From positions 1 to 64,000 of the forward strand of contig NZ_JAMZNK010000003.1 in assembly GCF_027980145.1 (NCBI RefSeq): a DNA stretch of 64,000 bases, read 5' to 3'. Positions within the stretch are counted from its first letter, which is position 1. Every line of letters starts with the position of its first letter. Shown here one piece after another: positions 33,509 to 41,980 of this stretch. The notes beneath the pieces were generated by a model. It made no database searches and was not told the origin of the DNA. It saw only the letters and a program-made list of their open reading frames with translations. Made by a program: the position numbers and the translations under genes. The DNA comes from Flavobacterium azizsancarii. Lineage in GTDB: Bacteria > Bacteroidota > Bacteroidia > Flavobacteriales > Flavobacteriaceae.

Positions 33509-33609
33509 AACGAAAATATTCTCATGAAAATGACTTACCTAGCACCAATAGCTATCAGGCAATGTCTTTAAGTTAAGGAAAAATATACAATGCTTTTGTC
33601 TAATTGATC

Positions 33610-33675
33610 TCGCGCAAAGTCGCAAAGCCGCCAAGTTTAAATCCATTTTCTTTGCGACTTTGCGCGATTTTTTTT
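33610..33675 (+). terminator. CTTTGCG foldback; likely trp operon terminator
   Basis: A perfect 18-bp inverted repeat, TCGCGCAAAGTCGCAAAG (33610-33627) with 33650-33667, then T8. It lies 240 bp after trpA. The hairpin and T run fit a terminator, although the element is also a member of the CTTTGCG repeat family. Confidence 0.6.
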
Positions 33676-33797
33676 AGCTATAATTGCCACAAAAGGCTTA
33701 ATTTAATAACATTGAGCTACCGGGAGCCACAAAAGATTGAAACGGATAGCGGGATTAGCTCCTAAAAAAGTTGCTTTTATCATAGACAAAAAAAACA

Positions 33798-33841
33798 CAA
33801 GGCTGAATCAATATCAAATGGTATTTTTTCAGCTTTTTTTA
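33798..33841 (+). terminator. Weak hairpin with long T tract before tetR
   Basis: AAGGCTGAA pairs with TTCAGCTT around an AT loop and is followed by T7. The rest of the 33676-33911 stretch has no gene. Confidence 0.4.
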
Positions 33842-33911
33842 TGTCTTTAAAAATTAAATATTTACAAAAAACAACTACAAGGTTTTTTGTTAAAATTATG
33901 TTAAAACAAAA

Positions 33912-33949
33912 TTAAACAACTGTTTAATTTAAACGCTTGTTTAATTTTG
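33912..33949 (+). promoter_or_regulatory. Tandem TetR-type operators overlapping the efflux promoter
   Basis: Two palindromes, TTAAACAACTGTTTAA (33912-33927) and TTAAACGCTTGTTTAA (33929-33944), are 17 bp apart centre to centre. The -7 element TAATTTTG (33942-33949) overlaps the second. This is the expected layout for autorepression by the TetR protein encoded directly downstream. Confidence 0.7.
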
Positions 33950-33970
33950 TACCCGATTAGAAACAATATC

Positions 33971-34600
33971 ATGTACAACATCGAATTAAACGATAAAAAA
34001 ATTAAAATTCTTGAGGTTGCTGAAAAGCTTTTCTCTGAAAAAGGATTCGAAGGTACTTCCATACGAGACATCTCAAAACATGCAAAAATAAATATTGCCA
34101 TGGTTTCGTATTATTTTGGTTCAAAAGAAAGACTGCTTGAAGCGCTAATCATCTACAAAACTTCTGATTTAAAACTACAGCTCGAAAATTTATTACAGGA
34201 AAATCTCGAACCTATTGAAAAAGTCAATAAATTAATCGAAATTTACATTAACAGGATTAGTTGTAACAAAGGGATTTTCAGGGTATTGCATTTTGAAATC
34301 AATGCAAAAAAGAGAGAAAAAAGTTTTATTGCTTTTACAGAGTTAAAAAAAGGAAACTTAAAATCTGTTGAGAGCATTATTACTCAAGGTCAGGAAAAAG
34401 GAATCTTTAGAAAAGATGTAATCATTCCTCTTATCACTCCTACTATCATTGGAACTTTTTTTCACTTTCATATGAATAAACCTTTCTTCGAAGAATTACT
34501 GAATTTAAAAACAGAAGCAATGTACAATGATTACATTAAAAACAGTCTTACAAAGCACATTCAACAAACTATAAAAGCTCTACTTGTTTATGAAAATTAA
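33971..34600 (+). CDS. TetR family regulator of the efflux operon
   Basis: A 209-residue repressor. The HTH is complete at about 10-50: KILEVAEKLFSEKGFEGTSIRDISKHAKINIAMV-type sequence, with SYYFGSKERLLEALI ending it. The C-terminal 150 residues form the ligand-binding helical domain and are not recognisable to a ligand. The ATG at 33971 is chosen because an upstream TTG at 33947 lies inside the -7 element. It overlaps the start of the TolC-type gene by 11 bases, so the operon is translated as a unit. Confidence 0.87.
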   Translation: MYNIELNDKKIKILEVAEKLFSEKGFEGTSIRDISKHAKINIAMVSYYFGSKERLLEALIIYKTSDLKLQLENLLQENLEPIEKVNKLIEIYINRISCNKGIFRVLHFEINAKKREKSFIAFTELKKGNLKSVESIITQGQEKGIFRKDVIIPLITPTIIGTFFHFHMNKPFFEELLNLKTEAMYNDYIKNSLTKHIQQTIKALLVYEN

Positions 34601-35909
34601 TCAATTAATGCTCTTTGGTATTTTCTTTATCGGAATTTCATCAATAGAAGCACAAGAAAAAACAAGTTTAACCTTAGACGAAGCCGTAAAAATGGCTTGG
34701 GAGAAGAGTAACGAAGTTACGCTTGCCAATACTAAGGTAAACACAAAAAAGTACGAATTACAAGAAGTTAAAAACAGTCAGTATCCGGATATTAAAGTTT
34801 CCGGCCAATATCAACGACTTACAAAAGCTTCAATTAGTATGCCTAATCAGGGTGAAAATGCATCTCTGGCATCTCCTGACAGAGCAATGCTTGGAATGGC
34901 CAATTTAAGTTTGCCTCTTTTTGCAGGATTTAAAATTCAAAACAGCATTAACGCTTCTGATAATTTATACGGAGCTGAAAATGCAAATGCTGCTAAAACA
35001 AAAGAAGATGTTACGTTACGTGTAATTACTTACTACACCGCTTTGTATAAAGCTCAAAAAACTTTGGATGTTTTAAACGAAAATCAAAAAAGCGCCAAAC
35101 AGCGTGTTACTGATTTTATTGAATTAGAGAAAAACGGTATCATTCCTAGAAATGATTTATTAAAATCGCAATTATTAGTTTCAAAAACACAATTATCAAT
35201 TGATGAAGCAAATAACAATCTTAATAACATCAACTTTTATCTAACTACTTTATTGAAGTTGGATCCTGGTACAAAACTTCAGGTTAATGAAGCTGATTTC
35301 TTTAATTTAAAAACCAGCAATGCACCAACATCTGATGTTTTAGCTTTACAAAACAGAAAAGATTTAGAAGCTATTCGTTTTCAACAAAAAGCTTCGGACG
35401 CAAATATTAAAGTTGCAAGGGCAGCCTACTATCCTACATTAGCATTACTTGGTGGTTATACTGCTTTAGATCTTAAAGACATCATTACTGTAAAATATGC
35501 GATGAACTTTGGTCTGGGTTTAACTTATGACATCTCTGGAATTTACAAAAATAGTGCTCACGTAAGAGAAGCTGAAAGCAGAGCTTTGGAAGTTAAAAAT
35601 ACAGAAGCCGTAATGACAGACCGTATTAAGGTTGAGGTTCAAAAATCTATCGAAGATTATGACTTAGCCATCAATCAAAGTGTTGTCTATGACGAAGCAC
35701 TTCAACAGGCATCTGAAAATTACAGACTTGTTAAGGATAAATTCGACAATGGTTTGGCGGATACCAATGATTTGGTTGAGGCTGATGTTGAGCAATTAAG
35801 TGCCAAAATAAATACAGCTGTGTCCAAAGCAACTATTATTCAAAAATATTACGAATTACTTTCAGTATCAGGACAATTATCACAATCATTCAATCTTTCT
35901 AAAATATAA
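34590..35909 (+). CDS. TolC family outer membrane efflux channel
   Basis: A 439-residue protein with a signal peptide (ends SIEAQ). Two outer-membrane efflux repeats are recognisable: LTLDEAVKMAWEKSNEVTLA and the second repeat after residue 230 with ADANIKVARAAYYPTLALLG. It should form a trimeric channel in the outer membrane for the EmrA/EmrB-type pump encoded next. The ATG at 34590 is used; a TTG six bases earlier is possible. Confidence 0.9.
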   Translation: MKINQLMLFGIFFIGISSIEAQEKTSLTLDEAVKMAWEKSNEVTLANTKVNTKKYELQEVKNSQYPDIKVSGQYQRLTKASISMPNQGENASLASPDRAMLGMANLSLPLFAGFKIQNSINASDNLYGAENANAAKTKEDVTLRVITYYTALYKAQKTLDVLNENQKSAKQRVTDFIELEKNGIIPRNDLLKSQLLVSKTQLSIDEANNNLNNINFYLTTLLKLDPGTKLQVNEADFFNLKTSNAPTSDVLALQNRKDLEAIRFQQKASDANIKVARAAYYPTLALLGGYTALDLKDIITVKYAMNFGLGLTYDISGIYKNSAHVREAESRALEVKNTEAVMTDRIKVEVQKSIEDYDLAINQSVVYDEALQQASENYRLVKDKFDNGLADTNDLVEADVEQLSAKINTAVSKATIIQKYYELLSVSGQLSQSFNLSKI

Positions 35910-35921
35910 TCGATAGCTCTC

Positions 35922-37001
35922 ATGGAAAAGAAAAAAACAAATACTAAATTCATCATTATACTAACCGTGTTGGTTTTAGTGGGCGGAACATACGGAATAA
36001 CAAAATACTTACACTCCCAAGCTCACGAAGAAACAGATGATGCTCAAATCGAGAAAAAAATGAATCCAATTATTCCTAGAGTATCTGGATATATTAGTAA
36101 GGTGTATGTAAAAGATAATGACTTTGTAAAAAAAGGAGATACTTTATTTACTATCGACAAAAGAGATTACCAATTAAAAATCGACGAAGCTAACGCTGCT
36201 TTGCTAGGTGCTGAAGGTCAATACGAAGCTGCAAAAGCTGATATTGGTAGCGCAAATGCAAACATATCAGTTTCTGATGCGAATATGAGATCTGCAACTG
36301 GTTCTATCGAAAGTGCGAAAATTAGATTAAGACAAATTACAAACGATTATAACCGTTACAATAATTTGTACAAAACACATACGATTACAAAACAACAATA
36401 CGAGCAGGCTTTATCTTCAAAAGAAGAAGCAGAGAATCAAGTACGTGTTTTAGAACAACAACAAAGAGCAAGTTCTTACCAAAAATCTGTAATTCAATCG
36501 AAATCTAAAGTTTCTGACAAACAGACTGAAGTTGCTGCTGCAAATATCAAAAGAGCCAAAACAATGTTGGATGTTGCTCACTTAAACTTAACCTATACTG
36601 TTGTAACTGCAGCAATTGACGGTCAGGTTTCTAAAGTTGACATTCAGCCTGGACAATTGGTTCAACCTGGACAATCTTTGTTCTATATCATCAATAATAA
36701 TGAAGCGTGGGTTGTAGCTAACTTTAAAGAAACTCAATTGAACAAAATGATTGTGGGACAAAAAGTAAGCTTAAAAGTAGATGCTTACCCTAACTACGAA
36801 TTCAAAGGAACTTTAACTTCTTTCTCTCCTGCAACAGGATCACGTTTTTCATTGTTACCTCCTGATAACGCAACGGGTAACTTCGTAAAAACAATTCAGA
36901 GATTACCGGTAAAAATTAGTTTGGATGAATCGAATGATCCTGAAAAAGTAAAATTACTAAGACCAGGTATGAATGTTGACGTAGACGTACATTTAAAATA
37001 A
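35922..37001 (+). CDS. HlyD/EmrA family membrane fusion protein
   Basis: A 359-residue periplasmic adaptor with one N-terminal membrane helix (about 10-27). The lipoyl-like half motif PRVSGYISKVYVKDNDFVKKGD is at about 48-70, a long coiled-coil hairpin rich in Ala and Gln spans about 85-215, and the second lipoyl half reads VTAAIDGQVSKVDIQPGQLV. It links the inner-membrane pump to the outer-membrane channel of the same operon. Four bases separate it from the MFS gene. Confidence 0.9.
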   Translation: MEKKKTNTKFIIILTVLVLVGGTYGITKYLHSQAHEETDDAQIEKKMNPIIPRVSGYISKVYVKDNDFVKKGDTLFTIDKRDYQLKIDEANAALLGAEGQYEAAKADIGSANANISVSDANMRSATGSIESAKIRLRQITNDYNRYNNLYKTHTITKQQYEQALSSKEEAENQVRVLEQQQRASSYQKSVIQSKSKVSDKQTEVAAANIKRAKTMLDVAHLNLTYTVVTAAIDGQVSKVDIQPGQLVQPGQSLFYIINNNEAWVVANFKETQLNKMIVGQKVSLKVDAYPNYEFKGTLTSFSPATGSRFSLLPPDNATGNFVKTIQRLPVKISLDESNDPEKVKLLRPGMNVDVDVHLK

Positions 37002-37005
37002 TATA

Positions 37006-38592
37006 ATGACAGCAGTACAAGGAGATGATGATTTAGTAGAATACGGTTATAGACGTGTGATTATTACGATTACTGCAGTACTTTGTGCACTGTTGGAAAT
37101 TGTAGATACCACGATTGTAAACGTAGCACTAACAGACATGCGAGGTAGCCTTGGTGCTACTTTGACTGATGTGGCTTGGGTAATTACAGCATACGCAATT
37201 GCGAATGTTATTGTAATTCCGATGACGAGTTGGCTTTCGCAGCAATTTGGAAGACGTAATTATTTTGTGGCTTCTATCATACTATTTACAGTCTGTTCCT
37301 TTTTATGCGGAAATGCCACTAATATCTGGGAACTGGTAGCTTTTAGGTTCGTACAAGGTATGGGAGGAGGAGCTTTATTAGTAACAGCTCAAACTATTAT
37401 TACCGAAAGTTACCCTATAGCAAAACGTGGTATGGCACAGGCTATTTACGGAATGGGTGTAATTGTTGGTCCAACCTTAGGTCCGCCTTTGGGAGGTTAT
37501 TTAGTAGATAATTACTCCTGGCCTTATATCTTTTATATCAATATTCCGTTAGGAATTATTGCAACTATTCTGGCACTTACTTTCGTAAGAAGCCCAAAAT
37601 ATGGAGAAAAATTAAAAGCAAACCAGGTAGACTGGTGGGGAATTATACTTTTGGCTTCTTTTATTGGATCACTGCAATTCGTTCTCGAACATGGTCAACA
37701 AGATGATTGGTTCAATGATTCGCTTATTGTAACCTTAAGTGTTGTTACGGTTCTTGGATTGGTATTATTTATATGGAGGGAGCTTACTTATAAATATCCA
37801 ATCGTAAACCTGAGTGTTTTAAAAGATGGGAATTTAAGAATTGGAACAGTAATGTGTTTTATTCTTGGTTTCGGTTTATACGGATCAACTTTAATTATCC
37901 CAATTTATACGCAATCTGTTTTAGGATGGACAGCGACTGATGCCGGATTATTATTGATTCCGGGTTCGATCACAACAGCGATCATGATGCCATTTGTTGG
38001 TAATATGATTCAAAAAGGTGTTCCGCAAGGTTATATGGTTGGAGTTGGATTTTTAGTATTCTTCTTTTTTACCTTTATGATGCAGACACGTATGACTCCT
38101 GATACTGGAGTTGAACATATGTACTGGCCTTTGATTTTAAGAGGAATTGGATTGGGATTACTATTTGTACCTATCACAACGCTTTCGCTTTCTACATTAA
38201 AAGGAAAACATATTGGTGAAGGAGCTGCTTTTACCGGTATGATGAGACAATTAGGAGGATCATTTGGTATTGCGATTATCACGACATTTATAACTCGTTT
38301 TAGTCAGGAACACAGAGTGAATTTGATTAATAATTTAGATCCTACAAACCACCAGGTTCAGGAACGCATCATAGGAATGCAAAGAGCTTTTGAATCAAAA
38401 GGCTATAGTTCAGATGTAGCATTACAAAAAGCGTATCAGGCTATAGATTATGCCGTTTTAAAACAAAGTACAGTAATGTCATACATTGATATTTTCATGT
38501 ACCTAGGAATCATGTTTTTATGCTGTATTCCGATTATATTTTTCATTAAAAAAGGAAAAAACAAGATTAATCCTGCTGATGCAATGCATTAA
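37006..38592 (+). CDS. DHA2-type MFS multidrug efflux pump (EmrB-like)
   Basis: A 528-residue inner-membrane transporter with 14 predicted helices, driven by the proton gradient. It carries the family motif DTTIVNVALTDMRGSLGA at the N-terminus, the loop motif WLSQQFGRRNYFV and the motif C-like GMGVIVGPTLGPPLGGYLVD. With the TolC and EmrA-type partners it forms a tripartite pump for lipophilic compounds. Operon-controlled by the TetR gene. Ends before the terminator at 38613. Confidence 0.92.
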   Translation: MTAVQGDDDLVEYGYRRVIITITAVLCALLEIVDTTIVNVALTDMRGSLGATLTDVAWVITAYAIANVIVIPMTSWLSQQFGRRNYFVASIILFTVCSFLCGNATNIWELVAFRFVQGMGGGALLVTAQTIITESYPIAKRGMAQAIYGMGVIVGPTLGPPLGGYLVDNYSWPYIFYINIPLGIIATILALTFVRSPKYGEKLKANQVDWWGIILLASFIGSLQFVLEHGQQDDWFNDSLIVTLSVVTVLGLVLFIWRELTYKYPIVNLSVLKDGNLRIGTVMCFILGFGLYGSTLIIPIYTQSVLGWTATDAGLLLIPGSITTAIMMPFVGNMIQKGVPQGYMVGVGFLVFFFFTFMMQTRMTPDTGVEHMYWPLILRGIGLGLLFVPITTLSLSTLKGKHIGEGAAFTGMMRQLGGSFGIAIITTFITRFSQEHRVNLINNLDPTNHQVQERIIGMQRAFESKGYSSDVALQKAYQAIDYAVLKQSTVMSYIDIFMYLGIMFLCCIPIIFFIKKGKNKINPADAMH

Positions 38593-38612
38593 TAATAATT
38601 ATTTATAATACG

Positions 38613-38646
38613 AAAAAGCCGGGCTATTTATTTAGTCCGGCTTTTT
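38613..38646 (+). terminator. Terminator of the efflux operon
   Basis: A 13-bp stem AAAAAGCCGGGCT (38613-38625) with 38634-38646 (one G-T pair), followed by T-rich DNA. Confidence 0.85.
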
Positions 38647-38802
38647 TATTTAACATAATTGGAATAATTCGGCTAAAGCCAATTTTAGATTTTATTAATT
38701 TCCTCCAGCTAAAGCTGGTGTCTATTCAATTTTAAACTGAAACAATTACAAACCTATGAACCTTTGTTTCTTTGAACCTTTGTACCTCAAATCAAAAGGA
38801 TT

Positions 38803-39073
38803 AAAATCCCTCCCTACAATATAGTTCGAGTCTCCGACTCTCTTACAAAAAAACTTAGAATCTTAGCAACTTAGAGACTTAGCATCTTTTAAAAAAAAAT
38901 CCCTCCCTACAATATAGTCCGAGTCTCCGACTCTCTTGCAAAAAATTTAGATTCTTAGCAACTTAGAGACTTAGCATCTTTTAAAAAAAAATCCCTCCCT
39001 ACAATATAGTCCGAGTCTCCGACTCTCTTGCAAAAAACTTAGAACCTGAGCAACTTAGAGACTTAGCACCTCA
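38803..39073. repeat. Three tandem copies of a 92-bp repeat
   Basis: Units start at about 38803, 38896 and 38988. Each contains CCCTCCCTACAATATAG, CGAGTCTCCGACTCTC and an array of CTTAG units. Copies 2 and 3 are nearly identical; copy 1 differs at several positions. GAGTC and GACTC form a short hairpin in each. It fills the gene-free gap after the efflux operon; upstream, 38660-38720, are opposed CTAAAGCCA words. Confidence 0.8.
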
Positions 39074-39081
39074 AAAAAAAC

Positions 39082-39840
39082 CTATCTTGTAAAAACCAAA
39101 TGATTTCCTTCTGAAAGATTAGCATCAAAATGATATCCCTCATAATCGAAACCTTTTAAGTCATCAATTGTTTCTGCATTCGTATCGATAATATAACGAA
39201 CCATCATACCTCTTGCCTTTTTGGCAAAGAAACTGATGATCTTAAGTTTCCCATCTTTATAATCTTTAAAATCCGGAGTAATTACAGGAACTTTTAAGGC
39301 TTTTACATCTACAGCCGAAAAATATTCATTACTGGCTAAATTCACAAACAACTCTCCTTTTTCAAGTTCTTTATTTAAAGCTTTAGTAACGGTTGGTTTC
39401 CAGAATTCATGCAGATTCTTGTATTCGCCAATTGGCAATTTTGTTCCCATTTCTAAGCGGTACGCCTGCATCAAATCTAATGGTTTTAAAACACCATAAA
39501 GTCCGGATAAAATTCTAAGTTTATTTTGTAAGACCTCTAACTTTTCAAGCGGAATTGTATACGCATCTAAACCTGTATAAACATCTCCATCAAAAGTATA
39601 AATTGCCGGACGTGCATTATCAGGCGTAAAAGGCGTTTTCCAATCCTGATTTCTTTTCCAGTTTAAATCTGCTAATTTATCTGAGATAGACATTAATTCA
39701 GATAGTTCAGACGGTTTTTTTTCTTTTAAAACTTTATGAACCTGACGCGCTTCTTTTAAGAAAGCAGGTTCTGTATATTGGGTAGTTGGTAATTCTTTTT
39801 CGAAATTTAAAGACTTCGCCGGCGATATAACAATTTTCAT
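39082..39840 (-). CDS. yaaA: YaaA family peroxide stress protein
   Basis: A 252-residue soluble protein. The N-terminus MKIVISPAKSLNFEKELP and the central RPAIYTFDGDVYTGLDAY are diagnostic, and INLASNEYFSAVD-like sequence (here VNLASNEYFSAVD) and ISFFAKKARGMMVRY complete the family. YaaA binds DNA and lowers damage from intracellular iron and peroxide in E. coli; the same role here is inferred. A TATTTTTG -7 element (39868-39861, minus) fits the start at 39840. Confidence 0.9.
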   Translation of the reverse strand: MKIVISPAKSLNFEKELPTTQYTEPAFLKEARQVHKVLKEKKPSELSELMSISDKLADLNWKRNQDWKTPFTPDNARPAIYTFDGDVYTGLDAYTIPLEKLEVLQNKLRILSGLYGVLKPLDLMQAYRLEMGTKLPIGEYKNLHEFWKPTVTKALNKELEKGELFVNLASNEYFSAVDVKALKVPVITPDFKDYKDGKLKIISFFAKKARGMMVRYIIDTNAETIDDLKGFDYEGYHFDANLSEGNHLVFTR

Positions 39841-39860
39841 GTGTGCGTTTTTATAGAATT

Positions 39861-39868
39861 CAAAAATA
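39861..39868 (-). promoter_or_regulatory. yaaA: -7 element of yaaA
   Basis: The minus strand reads TATTTTTG, a TAnnTTTG match, about 21 bases upstream of the start codon. Confidence 0.45.
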
Positions 39869-39935
39869 CAAATTGAATTTCTAAAAAGATATTATTGCAA
39901 TTGATTTGTTTGATAACGGTATCAATGTTTTTTTT

Positions 39936-40024
39936 GCCACGAATTACACGAATTATCACTAATTAGATTCAATCGAATTAAGTTTACAAAAATAAAATTC
40001 GCGGAAATTCGTGCAATTCGTGGC
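39936..40024. repeat. Foldback repeat with GCCACGAATTACACGAATT arms
   Basis: GCCACGAATTACACGAATT (39936-39954) faces its near-exact complement at 40006-40024. Related single words occur at 5775, 11240, 30094 and 40172. It occupies the divergent region between yaaA and the CCA-adding enzyme gene. Confidence 0.65.
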
Positions 40025-40117
40025 AACCATTTTTCTGATTGATAAAATTCTCCACCTCAAACTGTGAATTTATTCAAAAAAGTGGACTATAGATTATAAT
40101 AGGCATTTTCTATGTTG

Positions 40118-40125
40118 TAAATTTG
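40118..40125 (+). promoter_or_regulatory. -7 element of the tRNA nucleotidyltransferase gene
   Basis: TAAATTTG matches TAnnTTTG and lies 57 bases upstream of the GTG start. Confidence 0.45.
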
Positions 40126-40181
40126 CACACGTTTCATTCTTCTTAAAGAATAGAAATGTATTATTTAAAATTAGTGAATTC

Positions 40182-41612
40182 GTGGCTATACAAACAAACT
40201 ATAAAGCAGCATTACAACATAAAATCTTCGAAGTTATTTCGAAAGCATCTCAGGAACTTAACGTCGACAGTTACGTAATTGGCGGATTTGTTCGGGATTT
40301 GCTTTTAAATCGGGGTTCTAAAAAAGACATTGATGTTGTTGCCGTTGGTAGCGGTATCGAATTGGCACTTAAGGTTTCTGAATTACTTCCAAAAAAACCA
40401 AAAGTACAAGTTTTCAAGACTTACGGAACAGCAATGTTGCGTTTTGAAGACACTGACATTGAATTTGTTGGCGCCCGAAAAGAATCTTACAATTTTGAGA
40501 GCCGAAATCCTATCGTCGAAAACGGAACTCTTGAAGACGATCAAAATCGTCGTGATTTCACGATTAATGCATTGGCACTATCATTGAACGAAAAAACGTT
40601 TGGCGATCTTTCTGATCCTTTTAATGGTTTGGCTGATTTAGAAAATAAAACAATCAAAACACCTTTAGATCCCAGCATTACTTATTCTGATGATCCTTTG
40701 AGAATGTTGCGTGCTATTCGTTTTGCCAATCAGTTAGGTTTCGAAATCGAGAAAAATTCTCTTGATGCAATTACCAAAAATGCTGAGAGAATCAATATTA
40801 TTTCCGGAGAACGCATTGTTGATGAACTGAATAAGATTCTATCTACTGATAAACCTTCTATAGGTTTTTTACTTTTATATCAAACCGGGCTTTTAGATAT
40901 TATTTTACCAGAGTTAACAGCGCTTAATCAGGTGGAAGAAATTGAAGGTCACACTCATAAAAACAACTTTTATCACTCACTTGAAGTAGTCGATAATATT
41001 TGCCCCAATACAGATGACGTCTGGTTGCGCTGGTCGGCTTTGTTGCATGATATTGGAAAAGCACCAACCAAACGTTTCAACAAGAAACAGGGATGGACTT
41101 TTCACGGACATGAATTTCTTGGCGGAAAAATGGCAAAGAAAATATTCGAGCGTTTGCATATGCCTTTGAATCACAAAATGAAATTTGTGCAAAAAATGGT
41201 TATTATGAGTTCTCGCCCTATTGTTTTGGCACAGGATATTGTGACAGACAGTGCGGTGCGTCGTTTGGTTTTTGATGCAGGCGAAGATGTCGAGGATTTA
41301 ATGACTTTGTGCGAAGCAGATATTACAACCAAGAATCCATCGAAGTTTAAGAAATATCATAAGAACTTTGAAATCGTTCGAAAGAAAATTGTAGAAGTTG
41401 AGGAACGCGATCATGTGCGTAATTTTCAACCACCAATTTCCGGTGAAGAAATTATGGAATTGTTTGATTTAAAACCTTCACGAGAAATCGGAATGTTAAA
41501 AGAAGCTGTAAAAGAAGCCATTTTAGAAGGTGATATTCCTAATGAATATCAGGCTGCATATGATTTTATTATTAAAAGAGCAGAAAAGTTAAACTTAATA
41601 CCTAAAAAATAA
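40182..41612 (+). CDS. CCA tRNA nucleotidyltransferase/poly(A) polymerase family, with HD domain
   Basis: A 476-residue class II nucleotidyltransferase that adds or repairs the 3' CCA of tRNAs. YVIGGFVRDLLLNRG (G-G-x-R-D motif), then KDIDVVAVG with the metal-binding Asp pair, and RRDFTINALALSL are all at about 28-135. A C-terminal HD phosphohydrolase domain is visible with HTHKNNFYHSLEV and WSALLHDIGKAPTK. The start is a GTG at 40182; no ATG occurs before the first conserved motif. Whether it makes CCA or poly(A) tails cannot be settled from sequence. It overlaps the next gene by one base. Confidence 0.9.
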   Translation: MAIQTNYKAALQHKIFEVISKASQELNVDSYVIGGFVRDLLLNRGSKKDIDVVAVGSGIELALKVSELLPKKPKVQVFKTYGTAMLRFEDTDIEFVGARKESYNFESRNPIVENGTLEDDQNRRDFTINALALSLNEKTFGDLSDPFNGLADLENKTIKTPLDPSITYSDDPLRMLRAIRFANQLGFEIEKNSLDAITKNAERINIISGERIVDELNKILSTDKPSIGFLLLYQTGLLDIILPELTALNQVEEIEGHTHKNNFYHSLEVVDNICPNTDDVWLRWSALLHDIGKAPTKRFNKKQGWTFHGHEFLGGKMAKKIFERLHMPLNHKMKFVQKMVIMSSRPIVLAQDIVTDSAVRRLVFDAGEDVEDLMTLCEADITTKNPSKFKKYHKNFEIVRKKIVEVEERDHVRNFQPPISGEEIMELFDLKPSREIGMLKEAVKEAILEGDIPNEYQAAYDFIIKRAEKLNLIPKK

Positions 41613-41980
41613 TGGATCTATTAGTGGCTATTTTTTCTATTATTTTAATATTAATAGTTTTAGTAACTAATATTATTTTTATTAGAAAAATCAATAGAAC
41701 TAAAAGTAGTAATTATAAATATAAAATCTTCTTTTTTTTAATCAGTATTGCTTCCATATCTGCTATAATGATTATAGGTGCAATATTTCAAAATACAGTT
41801 CTAATTGATTATTTTAAAATAACAATGGATATTAAAAGCTATCAATATAGAATAATAGTCATGACAGTGATCTTAATTATCAATATTATAGCAAACTTTA
41901 CTTTATTAAAACTTTATTTTAAAAGAATAGGAAAAAGCAAAAACAAAATTAACGAGATCGAATTAATTGGAATAGAATGA
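41612..41980 (+). CDS. Small membrane protein of unknown function
   Basis: A 122-residue protein with three hydrophobic segments (about 3-24, 40-62 and 82-104) and a basic-acidic C-terminal tail. No family recognised. Its ATG overlaps the stop of the nucleotidyltransferase gene by one base and its stop overlaps the heme A synthase start by four bases (ATGA), so it is translated as part of the operon. An accessory role in heme or oxidase assembly is only a guess from context. Confidence 0.6.
   Translation: MDLLVAIFSIILILIVLVTNIIFIRKINRTKSSNYKYKIFFFLISIASISAIMIIGAIFQNTVLIDYFKITMDIKSYQYRIIVMTVILIINIIANFTLLKLYFKRIGKSKNKINEIELIGIE

Noticed and set aside
38803..39073. Possible CRISPR array
   Set aside because: Three 92-bp tandem units are nearly identical throughout, with no alternation of short repeats and unique spacers, and no cas genes are near.
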